Counted from the stretch's first letter, positions 8,605-18,085 are shown. The stretch: 64,000 bases of DNA from Pseudoneobacillus sp052180215 (GCF_052180215.1 NZ_CP197471.1:1956001-2020000), one strand, 5' to 3'. Made by a program: numbers and translations. The notes: generated by a model from the letters alone, not told the origin.

Positions 8605-9792
8605 CTATTTTTCATATATGGATTTTGTATCGTAGACATTAGAGTGAGTTTTACTTTTATAATTATCTGAAGTTCGAATATGAATGGTTACCTTTATTTT
8701 TTTTAGGGAGTCCTTATTCAAATAAGAACCTCCAGCATTTACTTTGGAAAAATTTAAATAATCTTCTTTATAAAATCGGAACCAGGAAGTCCCAAGTCTA
8801 AATACATCTGAGTTTATTTCAATTCCTTTTAAATAAGTATTTTTTATCTCTTTATGAATTAACTTCTCGATTTTCTTTTTAATTTCTTTTTCAGAAAGAT
8901 TATTTACATTTTCTAATATTTCTGCCGATCCCTTTACCTGAATTTCAAATAACGGTTGGGTTGGATCTTTGATATTAATGTTAAGATTGGATGTAGTCAC
9001 TCTAACAACTGTTCGTTTCTGAGTATGTTCTTCAAGAATATATGTATTTTTCTTTTTTTCCTCATCCAACCATCTAATTCCCATGATTTCATGTAATGGT
9101 TGGTGACCTCGATATTTTTGATTTTCAAAAAAATAAGCACCATTTATTTGAACAAGTGGATATTTTTTATTATCTTGTTCCCATGACTTGCTAGAAACCT
9201 CTAAAGAGGGGAGGTAAGTTGCTCCTACTGGTTCGAAGTATTCAGATAGAAATTCTCTAAAACTTTTGGCTGATAGCACATAGGACTCGCCTTCCTCCTT
9301 CCATGGTTTTATGTATACCGCGAATGTTTGTGGATAGAAAAACAAGGCTTTGGTTTTAAAAATGTCATCTAATGAACTGTTGGTAGCGAACATATAAACA
9401 GAAAAACGAAAGAAATTACTTCTCCCTAAACTTTCATTAATTTCTTTAAATTTATGGGTGATCGCACTTTCAGTAAGGATAATGCTTTTAACATGTTGAA
9501 GAAACAAATCAGGTTGGCTATCTTCATATAATTTAGAAATGGCTTCTTCTACGGTTTTTCCTCTTCCTTCACCTATCCATTCTGGTGGTGGAGGAATGGA
9601 TTTAGCGCCTTCTTGTTTTGCTACATTAGAGAAATCCAAGGCTAGGGCTTTAACAATGATTTCTTCCTTTGTATGATCATAATCAATTCCGAAAGCAGTA
9701 ACATAAGTCAAATCTTGGATATTCTTCTGTCCATAACAGCCAGTCAGGAGAAGACTGGAAATAAATATGATTATGGTAGACCTAAATATCAT
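8605..9792 (-). CDS. gerC: Ger(x)C family spore germination lipoprotein
   Basis: 395 residues with a lipoprotein signal ending LLLTGC (Cys near 19), so it is anchored to the outer face of the spore inner membrane. The following QKNIQDLTYVTAFGIDYD and VKALALDFSNVA are typical of GerAC/GerBC/GerKC C-subunits, and the length is normal. ATG 9792 follows AGGAGGATTAAC. It begins 4 bases after the GerA-type gene, as the last member of a gerB-gerA-gerC operon. The subunit is required for germinant receptor function; which germinant is recognised cannot be told. Confidence 0.9.
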   Translation of the reverse strand: MIFRSTIIIFISSLLLTGCYGQKNIQDLTYVTAFGIDYDHTKEEIIVKALALDFSNVAKQEGAKSIPPPPEWIGEGRGKTVEEAISKLYEDSQPDLFLQHVKSIILTESAITHKFKEINESLGRSNFFRFSVYMFATNSSLDDIFKTKALFFYPQTFAVYIKPWKEEGESYVLSAKSFREFLSEYFEPVGATYLPSLEVSSKSWEQDNKKYPLVQINGAYFFENQKYRGHQPLHEIMGIRWLDEEKKKNTYILEEHTQKRTVVRVTTSNLNINIKDPTQPLFEIQVKGSAEILENVNNLSEKEIKKKIEKLIHKEIKNTYLKGIEINSDVFRLGTSWFRFYKEDYLNFSKVNAGGSYLNKDSLKKIKVTIHIRTSDNYKSKTHSNVYDTKSIYEK

Positions 9793-9795
9793 ATG

Positions 9796-11247
9796 TTAAT
9801 CCTCCTGACGAGTTCTGTCTTCTGGAGAAGCTAAACTGCCTCTTGTTTTGTATGATTTCCATGGTTCTTTTAAAAAGGAACGCATGATATTTGATAAACG
9901 AAATGGGTAAGTCATCGACAAAAATGGAACCCCGATTGATGTTAAAGAAACAAGATAGGAAAGGATAAGCAAAAACCCTAATACTACTCCAAAAATCCCA
10001 AACATAGCGCCAAGGAAAAAGATGAAAAAGCGAAATAAGGTGACACTAGTTGAAAGGGTTTGATTTACCAAAGTAAATCCACTAATAAAAGTTAATGCAC
10101 CTACGATGAGCATCGGAGGTGAAGTGATTCCAGCTCTAATAGCAGCGTCCCCAATAATCAGTCCACCTAATACAGAAACAGTTTGTCCTGCTCCCCGGGG
10201 TAATCTTAATCCAGCCTCATTGAATAATTCATATAATAAAAGCATTAATAACAATTCAAATGGACTTGAAAAAGGTATTCCATACCGATTTAAACTAACT
10301 GTTGCAACCAGTAAATAGGGGATTTGTTCAATATTATGTGTTGTGAGTGCAACCCATGTTCCGGGTAATAGCACAGAAATAAATAAAGAAAAAAACCTAA
10401 GTAATCTTTCAAATGAAACAAATACAAAATTCAAATTTGCATCTTCTGGTGATTTAAATAAGTTTGCAATTTGGACTGGGGCAATAGAAGCTGTCGGTTG
10501 CCCATCCATTAATAATAAGAACTTACCTTGATTTAAACAATCAACTGCAAAATCTGGTCTTCCAGTAGTATCGAAAGTTGGGATTAGTGTGTAAGGTTGA
10601 TCCGAAATCACTGCTTCAATTTGTTGAATACTACTTACTATATCTAATTCAATTTTTTTCAGTTTACTTTGAATGGTAGAGAGTAAATCCTTATTAATAA
10701 TATCGTTCACTTATAATACTGCTATGGCGGTATTACTTCTTTTACCTAAAATGTACTTTTCGACTTTAAGTTCATTTGATTTTAATCGTTTTCGAATTAG
10801 CGCAATATTACTGCCCAAATCTTCAATAAACCCGTCCCTTGGTCCACGAATGGATGGCTCAGTAGCTGGTTCTTCCGGTGTCCGTTTTGGGATACTATTT
10901 GCGGAGGCTGCAAATATCACGTCACGAATGTATATTAAAATATATCCATTTAAGATTTTTAACTGAATTTCTTCTTCCTTAGAGCTTGTTATGTCTTCTA
11001 ATTGTATTTCTTTCATTAGACACTCATTAAAGTTTTCTGTATTTAGAGAAAGATTGTCCAACTTAGGCAAGATGTATTTATCAATAAATGATGGATCAAT
11101 TAAATGTTCTGCATATATTAGGGTAATGGGGAATTCATTGATCAGTATTTTTTTAAATACAATATCTTCACAATGAATAAATGACTTTTGTAGATGTTGG
11201 ATTATATTAAGATTGTCCATCTGTTTATGGTTCCATTTCTTCTGCAT
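9796..11247 (-). pseudogene. gerA: GerA-family germinant receptor subunit split by an in-frame TAA
   Basis: The two halves lie in the same frame and are separated by one ochre codon at 10711-10713. The N-terminal part (178 codons) ends GKRSNTAIAVL. The next codon is TAA where the family has an ordinary residue, then VNDIINKDLL continues directly. The C-terminal part (304 codons, GTG at 10710) holds FDTTGRPDF, LLMDGQPTA and several membrane helices, including LRLPRGAGQTVSVLGGLIIGD. The joined length of about 484 is normal for GerA/GerBA/GerKA. The start may be ATG 11247 or ATG 11220. Either the receptor is dead, or the stop is read through, or this is a base error. Confidence 0.85.
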
Positions 11248-12325
11248 TTTGTGAATGATCCTTTCTATTCTTGATAAGCACTAAAAAAAACAGAATAATT
11301 GAAAGGGAAAAAATAGTAACCAAGCTTATTGGCAAGAAATAATTGTAAAGAATCCAACGTAGCTGGTATCCACTGATGGGGATTAATGCCACAAAGAGTA
11401 AAAATAAATAAAGAATAGACAGGACTTTCGCTCTATTCTTTTTGTTGATAAAGTTTGAAATCATATACATAAAAAGGCTAATTCTAAACAATGCACCACT
11501 TAACCACTGAAACATAGCTAAGAAGTCCATTCTAGAAATAAAATCTCCCAACTGTAATAACTTCCATTCCTCATATGCTGGATATCCCAAATTAGACGAA
11601 ACTACTGGTCCAAACTCCATGATTGATGCAGATAGTGGTCCTAAAGTTAATCCAACTAATATCAAACCAAGAAGAACGATATGTTTCATCTTATATGCAC
11701 TTTCTAAGTGATTTTGCACCAATAAGACAAAAAATATCTCTATAAGTCCAGAAAAGGAATAAAGGGTTCCTTTTATCATGGGCTTATAACCGTTTAGAAA
11801 TAATGGGAATAAATATTCCCAATTTTTATGTTTGAAATTTACACTCATAATAAAAAATCCTAAAAATACAACAATTGGTAGTACAAGGGTTGCCAAAAGG
11901 GTTAATTGCTTAAATGTTCTAGTGGATAACCAAAAACAAGAGAGAATGAATAGTAAAAGAATAATTAAGAACGGTGTTTCAGGTAAAAAATACGTTTTGG
12001 CCCAAATGGAAGTATCTACAAGAGTAATATAAGTATTGGAAAATAAAATTAGGATTATTGGAACATAAAATAATAATAGGGTAAAATTCCCATACTTATC
12101 TTTTAACCATGTCAATAGGTTTTTATTTTTTATATTTTTGGAAATATAAAAAATGAGAAATAAGTAAAGTGTGTAAGGAAAAATAACACAAACAACACTC
12201 ATCCATGCATCTCTTCCTGCAGCTTCTAATAAGGCTGGAATAATAATGACATGATTTAATAATCCAGTCGAAAGAATAAAAAGAAAGACAACTTCTTTTG
12301 CCCTCGTTTTGTTCAAAACCTTCAA
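11225..12325 (-). CDS. gerB: GerB-family spore germination permease (endospore germination permease)
   Basis: 366 residues with about ten hydrophobic helices, in the APC-superfamily fold of GerAB/GerBB/GerKB. Typical stretches are LLNHVIIIPALLEAAGRDAW near 22-41 and PLSASIMEFGPVVSSNLGYP in the middle. It is the membrane subunit thought to bind germinant. The gene comes first in the operon and its 3' end overlaps the GerA reading frame by 23 bases, so the order is B-A-C rather than the usual A-B-C. The start lies immediately after an AGGGG sequence. Confidence 0.9.
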   Translation of the reverse strand: MKVLNKTRAKEVVFLFILSTGLLNHVIIIPALLEAAGRDAWMSVVCVIFPYTLYLFLIFYISKNIKNKNLLTWLKDKYGNFTLLLFYVPIILILFSNTYITLVDTSIWAKTYFLPETPFLIILLLFILSCFWLSTRTFKQLTLLATLVLPIVVFLGFFIMSVNFKHKNWEYLFPLFLNGYKPMIKGTLYSFSGLIEIFFVLLVQNHLESAYKMKHIVLLGLILVGLTLGPLSASIMEFGPVVSSNLGYPAYEEWKLLQLGDFISRMDFLAMFQWLSGALFRISLFMYMISNFINKKNRAKVLSILYLFLLFVALIPISGYQLRWILYNYFLPISLVTIFSLSIILFFLVLIKNRKDHSQNAEEMEP

Positions 12326-12674
12326 CCCCTAAACCAAAGTAAGGACATAATATTTATTTACATTATTTACTTATCATGAAGGATTATACGAATATACATC
12401 CAAAGAAAAAGTGAAAGTAACAAGTACACAAAAAAATGGGTGCTTGTTATTTTTCTGTTTTTAACTATAGATAATCTAGTGTAAAAATAAGACTGTCTAT
12501 AGTGGTTTATTCTCATGAATAAATAATGGTATATCTTTGCAGGTAAATTCCTCAATAAACTTTCTATTAAACAAAATGAAATATTAAGTAATTGGTCTGG
12601 GTAGTTGAGAAGGGAAAAGAAATAGACATGTTGAATTAAAGACTGATAGATAAAAATGAAGGTGAGGTTTTATC
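12326..12674. other. Intergenic region between divergent gerB and a SnoaL-like gene
   Basis: About 350 bases, AT-rich. It should hold the gerB operon promoter on the minus strand and the promoter of the gene at 12675. An inverted pair, AACAAGTAC and GTGCTTGTT, lies near 12418-12449. I found no sigma-G-type promoter I would defend. Confidence 0.4.
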
Positions 12675-13079
12675 TTGCTTGAATTACAGAATCGCTTAAA
12701 TGAATTTACTAATATGCATGATGGATTTATTAAGGATTGGAACCATGCAATGAGTTCAGGTGACACCTCCTCAGTAGAACGAATGACTGAAGATTATTAT
12801 GTTGCTTTTTTTAATAGCGGAAATGAAAATCCTATTATGTTCTCAAAACAAGAAGCTATAGATGGTATGCAACAATCAGTTCGACATTTCCTAGGTGCAA
12901 GTAAGAGGTTTGAAAATAGATTGATTCGATTAAGGAACAACGAAAATGCGGTAGTATTTTATGAACAATTGATTGTAAAAGATGAGGAAGTGTTAGCACG
13001 ATTATTTACCATCGAAAATTGGAATCTACGGAACGAAAAATGGGTGATTGTAAGGGAAATAGAAGAGCCAATTAATTAG
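12675..13079 (+). CDS. SnoaL/NTF2-like (DUF4440-type) protein
   Basis: 134 residues with the cone-fold pattern of NTF2-like proteins: a first helix ending HDGFIKDWNHAMSSGD, then VERMTEDYYVAFF, then strands NENAVVFYEQLIVKD and KWVIVREIEEP. Such proteins are small cytosolic enzymes or binding proteins of very varied function. The TTG start at 12675 is preceded by GGTGAGG. No neighbouring gene points to a substrate. Confidence 0.6.
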   Translation: MLELQNRLNEFTNMHDGFIKDWNHAMSSGDTSSVERMTEDYYVAFFNSGNENPIMFSKQEAIDGMQQSVRHFLGASKRFENRLIRLRNNENAVVFYEQLIVKDEEVLARLFTIENWNLRNEKWVIVREIEEPIN

Positions 13080-13182
13080 TTTTAAAACAACTAACTAAAA
13101 GATAGAGTTTCTATATAAATAATAAAACTATTTTTAGGTAGAATTAGGAGAAATCTACTTAAAAGGTATGAGGAGAATAATC

Positions 13183-13680
13183 ATGATGGAACAAACAGCA
13201 TTATTAATTATTGACTTGCAGGTTGGTGTTCAGCCTGTAAATGCAGCACTTTATAACTTAGCGGATGTATTAAAAGGAGTTAATGAAAGAATTCGTTTAT
13301 TTAGAGAGAATAACAACCCAATCATTTTTGTACAACATAACGAGAGTGATCTGGTTCTTCATTCTCCTGAATGGCAACTGTTTCCTGAACTGGATGCTAA
13401 AGAAACGGATCTCTATATCGATAAAACACATGCAAATTCATTTTACAAGACGGAATTGCAAGAACAACTAAAGAGATTTAATATAAATAAACTTGAAATT
13501 TGTGGAGCACAAACGGAATATTGTGTAGATACAACTATTAGAATGGCTCATGGATTAGGATATGAATTATTTATGAAAAAAGGGTTAACTACCACCCTAA
13601 ACAATGACTTACTAGGAGCTAAAACAATCATTGAACATCATGAGAATCTCTGGAACAATAGGTTTTTAACTTTTTTATAG
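13183..13680 (+). CDS. Isochorismatase-family cysteine hydrolase
   Basis: 165 residues. The catalytic triad of the family is visible: Asp in LLIIDLQVG, Lys in DKTHANSF and Cys in GAQTEYCVDTT, with the cis-peptide-type GAQ before it. The fold is the Rossmann-like isochorismatase fold, and relatives include nicotinamidases and N-carbamoylsarcosine amidases. ATG 13183 is chosen over the in-frame ATG 13168 because AGGAG at 13171-13175 is correctly spaced for it. A terminator follows at 13764. The substrate is unknown. Confidence 0.85.
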   Translation: MMEQTALLIIDLQVGVQPVNAALYNLADVLKGVNERIRLFRENNNPIIFVQHNESDLVLHSPEWQLFPELDAKETDLYIDKTHANSFYKTELQEQLKRFNINKLEICGAQTEYCVDTTIRMAHGLGYELFMKKGLTTTLNNDLLGAKTIIEHHENLWNNRFLTFL

Positions 13681-13763
13681 AATAAAATAGTGTTTATAGC
13701 TCTTAGGGAGATAAATTTATTTCTATTGAGTTTGCTTTTGCAAATAATTGCTTGAGAAAACAG

Positions 13764-13791
13764 GGAGTTGCGACCGGCGACTCTTTTTTTC
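13764..13791 (+). terminator. Rho-independent terminator
   Basis: GAGTTGC pairs with GCGACTC around a GACCG loop and is followed by seven T residues. It ends the isochorismatase-family transcript. Confidence 0.75.
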
Positions 13792-14011
13792 GTTATTCAG
13801 CTAAGTAGGCATTATATACAGTATGATTTTTTACCGTGTTAAACATTAGCAAAAATACGAAATATAGAAATTAACAATTTTAACTACAGTTCTTCTAGCA
13901 ATGGTTTTTAGATAAAATGTATAGATGTTAATATTTATACATTTTTCTAAACTTTGCTTTACTATACTAACGGGAAGGTTAGTTGCACAATTAAGCTGGA
14001 AGACTTTCAAT

Positions 14012-14040
14012 AAAAAAGACTACTTTAAACAAGTAGCCTG
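14012..14040 (-). terminator. Rho-independent terminator of the small FbpB-like gene
   Basis: On the minus strand GGCTACTTGTTTAAAGTAGTC is a stem-loop followed by TTTTTTA, starting 12 bases after the stop codon of the small gene at 14053-14181. Confidence 0.8.
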
Positions 14041-14052
14041 TAATTATAACTT

Positions 14053-14181
14053 TTATTTACAATATTCAATAATTTTACTGTCTACCTTTTTCTCTATATT
14101 ACTAAGAGTTGTTTGATTGGATAAAATTTCACGTTTATTTTCTTCAATCATCTTATTCAAATTTTTATTGATCTTCTTCAT
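14053..14181 (-). CDS. FbpB-family small basic protein
   Basis: 42 residues, MKKINKNLNKMIEENKREIL at the start, then a helix containing LSNIEKKVDSKIIEYCK. The pattern L-x-x-x-I-x-E-N-K-x-E-I-L-x-(N/D), then I-E-K-K-(V/I), matches the Fur-regulated basic protein B family, whose members act with the FsrA small RNA in the iron-sparing response in B. subtilis. A GGGAAGTGG ribosome site and a clean terminator bracket it. I did not see a convincing Fur box upstream, so regulation by Fur is not shown. Confidence 0.65.
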   Translation of the reverse strand: MKKINKNLNKMIEENKREILSNQTTLSNIEKKVDSKIIEYCK

Positions 14182-14351
14182 GAATCCACTTCCCTTTCAT
14201 GATGAATGTACCACAAATGTAGAAATTTGTCGAATTGGTATTTACTCAAAGAGCTTTATATTTCAACCGATAGAATATTAATTATGAATATCCATAGTCA
14301 CTACTTTTTATAGAATACCTTTGAAAGCTAATTCAATACTTTTGGAATGGC

Positions 14352-15204
14352 TTGGCTTGTGTCCACTGTGGAAGCACATCAGTGAAACGCAACGGCAAAT
14401 ATCGCACTAGACAACGCTATCTATGTAAGGATTGCGGTAAAACCTTTAATGATATGACCAATACACTATTTTCAGGTTCACGTTATCCGGAAAAATGGGT
14501 GAAGTATATTGAATTTATGGTTGGTGGTCTCACACTGCCAAAAATCGCTGAACGTCTAGATAGACACATTTCAACCGCATTTTATTGGAGACATAAGATA
14601 TTGAATGCTTTAGAATTGCACGGATTTAATCAATTAGAAGGTATAGTGGAAAGTGATGAAACCTTCTTTCGTGAGTCTTTAAAAGGGCGGGAAGTGACTA
14701 ACCGAGAGTCTAAAAACGGAAGAATCCTGACGATAAAAGAGGAATATCTGACCTTAAAATAGCTGTTGTAGTAGCTCAAGACCGTAATGGAAATATTGTT
14801 GCTAAGAAAGCAGGCACTGGTCGTGTTAAAGCAACAGAAATTGATGACGCAATCGGGGCATACATTCCTAAGACTGCTGTTCTATGTACGGATACAGCTA
14901 AGAACTATAAGAAATTCGCAAAAATCAAAGGGTTAATTCACGAACCCATTAACAATAGCAAAAAGGAACGAGTAAAGAAAGGGATATATCATATACAACA
15001 CGTTAATAGTTTTCACAGCCATTTAAAAACTTGGATGCGTAGATTTCAAGGTGTTGCGACAAAATCCCTTGATAATTACCTTTATGGTTTAGATGGCATG
15101 AATTAGGTAAGCATTTGTCCTTCGAAAAACGAGTAGAACATCTGCTTATTTCTGCCTGTCAAAAATCAAGCTATAATAAGGTTGAAATATTTAGAAGGGC
15201 ATAA
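14352..15204 (+). pseudogene. IS1595-type (ISXO2-like) transposase remnant
   Basis: A transposase reading frame broken at least twice. It starts in the zinc-ribbon (CVHCGSTSVKRNGKYRTRQR, then CKDCGKTF) and runs to about 14700. It continues in another frame from KNPDDKRGISDLKIAVVVAQ to about 15100, and in a third as WHELGKHLSFEKRVEHLLIS to TAA at 15202. The first break fits loss of one A from an A-run, the second loss of one T. The usual N-terminal 40-50 residues are absent. I could not identify terminal inverted repeats or a target duplication. Confidence 0.8.
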
Positions 15205-15205
15205 A

Positions 15206-15241
15206 AAATGACCTCCATTAGAGGTCATTAAAGGTTTTTTT
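15206..15241. terminator. Bidirectional terminator
   Basis: AATGACCTC and GAGGTCATT form the stem. An A-run precedes and a T-run follows, so it can serve the transposase remnant on the plus strand and the DUF2441 gene on the minus strand. Confidence 0.7.
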
Positions 15242-15251
15242 ACTGGTTACC

Positions 15252-15854
15252 TTATTGAAGCGGCATTGTAAAATCATCAATAATTTCTACTACTTCAATT
15301 TTCCCATTAATCAAAATCTCAGGGAGCTCATTTTGTGTATTACCATTCCAATACTCTCTAGCTTGTTCGATTTTTCGGGAGAACGGAACCCCATCTTCCT
15401 TTGGTAAAAGATTTCCGTCACCCTCAAAGTAATTCCCGTTCACTTTAAGTTTTACTATCTGTAAAACTTTTCTGTTGTAAGAGTCAAATAACTCTTTCCA
15501 TTTAAGAGCGTCTTCATAGCTTTTAGCTGCGTAAAGGCAAGACAGCCTTGAAGGATAATCAGGAAACTCTTGGAGTCTAACCATTTCAACTATTACTTCT
15601 CTAATAGCCCTGATTGTTTGGTCAACATATTTAATAGCTACTTCTGCATCTTCTTTATCTAAGTTCAGTCCTTCACCCGTATAGTTCCCAAACAAAATCT
15701 TTGTAAAATCTTCTCTTTTAGAATTTAATCGCTCCCTTTCAAAGAAGAAACTGTACAAAGTATTTTTCTGTTTATTGTCAAAATTAATAACTTGTCCAAG
15801 GTTCATTTTGGTTCTAGTAACAATGTGATAAACAATAAAATCATTCTTAGCCAT
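15252..15854 (-). CDS. DUF2441 domain protein
   Basis: 200 residues. The start AKNDFIVYHIVTRTKMNLGQ, the middle YVDQTIRAIREVIVEMVRLQ followed by EFPDYPSRLSCLYAAKSYED, and the end EYWNGNTQNELPEILINGKI are the pattern I associate with DUF2441, which has been linked to ADP-ribosyltransferase-like folds. No catalytic residues can be assigned with confidence. ATG 15854 is preferred over an in-frame start 15 bases upstream because GGGAGG at 15862-15867 is well placed. It is adjacent to an IS remnant, consistent with acquisition by transfer. Function is unknown. Confidence 0.65.
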   Translation of the reverse strand: MAKNDFIVYHIVTRTKMNLGQVINFDNKQKNTLYSFFFERERLNSKREDFTKILFGNYTGEGLNLDKEDAEVAIKYVDQTIRAIREVIVEMVRLQEFPDYPSRLSCLYAAKSYEDALKWKELFDSYNRKVLQIVKLKVNGNYFEGDGNLLPKEDGVPFSRKIEQAREYWNGNTQNELPEILINGKIEVVEIIDDFTMPLQ

Positions 15855-16018
15855 AAATCTGCCTCCCAATGTTTATATATCTATTCAAATTATAACGATT
15901 TTTTTACAATAAGTGCTTAAAAACAACAAACTTAACGAAAACAGCGTTTGAATAAGAGAAACTTATTCTTCGCTTAAAACGTATAAGTATTGAGTTGAAA
16001 TAATGCTGAGGTGATTAG

Positions 16019-16267
16019 ATGTATTGGAAACTAAGGATTCCTTTATTTTTACTTGTTATAGGTACAATCTCTGGTCTTGTTCAAAAATTCCCTGAAATCT
16101 TTTTTGTAAATACATCATATTTCATAAGAAGTGCAGCCTTTATTAGTCTAGTTGGAATTATTTTTACTATTTTTGAAAAGATCAGATTAAATGAAAAGAA
16201 GATCCATTTTACTATCGGTATTGGTTTAATCTTCTTAGGTATTCTAATTGATTATTTAATGGTTTAG
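16019..16267 (+). CDS. Small membrane protein, three predicted helices
   Basis: 82 residues, not recognised. Hydrophobic helices span about 7-22, 34-53 and 62-81, separated by short basic loops. ATG 16019 follows GAGGTGATTAG with normal spacing. The stop codon is followed 34 bases later by the first copy of the dispersed imperfect palindrome. Function unknown. Confidence 0.6.
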   Translation: MYWKLRIPLFLLVIGTISGLVQKFPEIFFVNTSYFIRSAAFISLVGIIFTIFEKIRLNEKKIHFTIGIGLIFLGILIDYLMV

Positions 16268-16300
16268 TTGGAGAGAGAAAGATTGTGAAATGTTGTACTT

Positions 16301-16392
16301 AAAGTAACGTAAGAGCGATTGTGGCATAAGCATCTAAATATTCAAGCTCGAAATAGAAAGGTTTTTCAAAACTATTTATTTCGGGCTTTTTG
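16301..16392 (+). repeat. Dispersed palindrome copy 1
   Basis: Starts AAAGTAACGTAAGAGCGATT, then a hairpin (AGCTCGAAATAG against CTATTTATTTCGGGCT) and a T-run. The 3' GTTAGT end is not recognisable. The inner hairpin can act as terminator for the gene ending at 16267. Confidence 0.6.
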
Positions 16393-16573
16393 ATTTTCCT
16401 TTATTCAACTTAAATTCCTTTTTTTAGAAGTTTTGATTAAATCCCTTTTAAAGCGGAATTGGCATGAATATATAGGATATTTTGCGAATTTAATTAATTA
16501 ACAATCTTTAACGGTCTCAAATATCCTGCTTATTGTTATTCAAGGTTAAAACTAGCTAGAGGGGGAATTTACC

Positions 16574-16901
16574 ATGATTGGATTAATATGTATTATTATT
16601 GCATTTTCACATTTAATTTTAAGGATAATCATTGTTGGATCAGAAAGAAAAGAACTCTCTAGAAGAAGGCAAGACAGTTGACCTTTGGGGGAAGGTAATA
16701 CTTTCAGCTCTTGGAATCATTACTTTCATTTTTATTAATATTGAGAGTGAAGCAATGAAGTGGTTTTGGATTATTTTTATAATAGCTGCATTGGGATTCC
16801 AGTCATTTGTAGATTTGAAATAGCTAAAGGAGTCGAAACGATATATTGTTTCACTAATTGTATTAATTATTGGTGTTACATTAGTTTATTTTCTCCTCTA
16901 A
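16574..16901 (+). pseudogene. Small membrane protein gene, frameshifted and with an in-frame TAG (DUF4181-like)
   Basis: ATG 16574 has an excellent GAGGGGGAATTTACC leader. The reading frame opens MIGLICIIIAFSHLILRIII and then leaves frame near 16632. A second frame gives EEGKTVDLWGKVILSALGII and further helices to TAG at 16821-16823. The same frame resumes as KESKRYIVSLIVLIIGVTLV to TAA at 16899. Joined, this makes a protein of about 108 residues with four helices, loosely like DUF4181 proteins of Bacillus. Two disruptions make it non-functional unless the sequence is wrong. Confidence 0.5.
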
Positions 16902-16983
16902 AATACATTTCACAATAAAATATTTTAAAAAAAGAAGAAAAATAAATGATCTAGTGGCTCTTCTTTATCTTAGTTTGATGATT

Positions 16984-17040
16984 AACTAACGTAAGGGCAT
17001 TACTTCCAAAGGCAGGAAGTAATGCTTTTTTTGTTGAATT
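16984..17040 (+). repeat. Dispersed palindrome copy 2
   Basis: AACTAACGTAAGGGCATTAC opens the copy. GCATTACTTCC pairs with GGAAGTAATGC and is followed by seven T residues, a strong terminator hairpin. It lies 82 bases after the disrupted gene. Confidence 0.7.
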
Positions 17041-17069
17041 ATATAAATTAAGTATGAATTGGGAGATAA

Positions 17070-17270
17070 ATGATGGGGATGAAAATAATGGCTATTATTG
17101 TAGGTGTTATAATAAGTTTTATATTAGGCTATTTCTCAATGATATTTTTTAATAATACGAATACCAATACTCATATTTTACTTAGTCTGTTTTGGTTTAT
17201 TATCCTTATGTATATTGATCTAAGAAAAAACGAAAAAAATAAAGCAGAAAATGAGATGGATGAAAATTAA
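17070..17270 (+). CDS. Small two-helix membrane protein
   Basis: 66 residues, not recognised. Two hydrophobic helices (about 4-26 and 35-50) are followed by a charged Lys/Asn/Glu tail. ATG 17070 follows GGGAGATAA. The stop codon lies one base before the next palindrome copy. Function unknown. Confidence 0.55.
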   Translation: MMGMKIMAIIVGVIISFILGYFSMIFFNNTNTNTHILLSLFWFIILMYIDLRKNEKNKAENEMDEN

Positions 17271-17271
17271 A

Positions 17272-17322
17272 GGAACTAACGTTAGAGCTTTACTCCAAAT
17301 AAGGAGTAAGGCTTTTTTAATA
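17272..17322 (+). repeat. Dispersed palindrome copy 3
   Basis: GGAACTAACGTTAGAGC, then GCTTTACTCC pairing with GGAGTAAGGC and a TTTTTT tail. It begins immediately after the stop codon at 17270. Confidence 0.7.
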
Positions 17323-17410
17323 GAAATGACTATGGAGAGTTATATAGATAAAGGAATTTAAGGGGATTTAAAGAACTATTCTTATAACCAATATTAAAGA
17401 AGTAAATAGA

Positions 17411-17878
17411 ATGAATGATTATATTAAAACAATGCAAAAGATGATAGGGCATGAAACACTGCTAACAGTAGGTTGCGGTGCAATTATTTTAGATAAGTTT
17501 GGTCGTATCTTATTACAACGGAGAACGGATCTTGATATATGGGGAATTCCTGGGGGGATTTTAGAGTTAGGGGAGACATTTGAGGATACTGTTAAAAGAG
17601 AAGTTTTAGAAGAAACCAATTTATCCATAAACAGTGTTAAATTATTTGGTATATATTCAGGTGAAAAGGGGTTTGCACAATATGGTAATGGCGATAAAGT
17701 GTTTAGTGTTCAGATTATTTTTTATGTAGATGAATACGATGGAACTTTACAAGTTAATCACGAGAGCCGCGAATTGTGTTTTTTTTATAAAGCTGAGTTA
17801 CCTCATAACTTAAATCCACATCAAGCTCCATTTATTTTCGATTGGTTAAATGGAAATGAAACTCCCGTTATAAAGTAG
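17411..17878 (+). CDS. Nudix hydrolase
   Basis: 155 residues. The Nudix box is intact: G-GILEL-GE-TFEDTVK-REVLEETNL at about residues 47-69, matching Gx5Ex7REUxEExGU. This box binds Mg2+ and hydrolyses a nucleoside diphosphate linked to another moiety. The surrounding VGCGAIILDKFGRILLQRRT is typical of the family. The ribosome site before ATG 17411 is weak. Another Nudix protein lies at 22515 in the same accessory stretch but is not a close copy. The substrate is unknown. Confidence 0.85.
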   Translation: MNDYIKTMQKMIGHETLLTVGCGAIILDKFGRILLQRRTDLDIWGIPGGILELGETFEDTVKREVLEETNLSINSVKLFGIYSGEKGFAQYGNGDKVFSVQIIFYVDEYDGTLQVNHESRELCFFYKAELPHNLNPHQAPFIFDWLNGNETPVIK

Positions 17879-17884
17879 TGGTTC

Positions 17885-18014
17885 TTAAGGAAGTAACGGA
17901 GTGATTGTTGCTTAAGCTGCTTATATAGAAAGTCTAGAATATACGAGTTTTTATTTATGAAAACTTGTTTATCTCGGCTTTTTTGAACGAGATCCAGTAA
18001 AGTGCAGGTTACTT
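17885..18014 (+). repeat. Dispersed palindrome copy 4 (full length)
   Basis: Begins GAAGTAACGGAGTGATTG and ends AAAGTGCAGGTTACTT, so the outer ends AAGTAAC and GTTACTT are inverted repeats. The inner hairpin is ATACGAGTTTTTATTTATG against AAACTTGTTTAT, with a TTTTTTG tail. It starts 7 bases after the Nudix stop codon. Confidence 0.75.
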
Positions 18015-18085
18015 GATGAAGTTGTTAAAGTGCAAATTGTAAAAATATGCTAATGTAAAGAGAGTTTCGGAGGGAGAAAGAAATT

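Noticed and set aside
14690..14705. Programmed frameshift in the IS1595 transposase
   Set aside because: The site lacks a canonical slippery heptamer, and a second frameshift and N-terminal loss show general decay.
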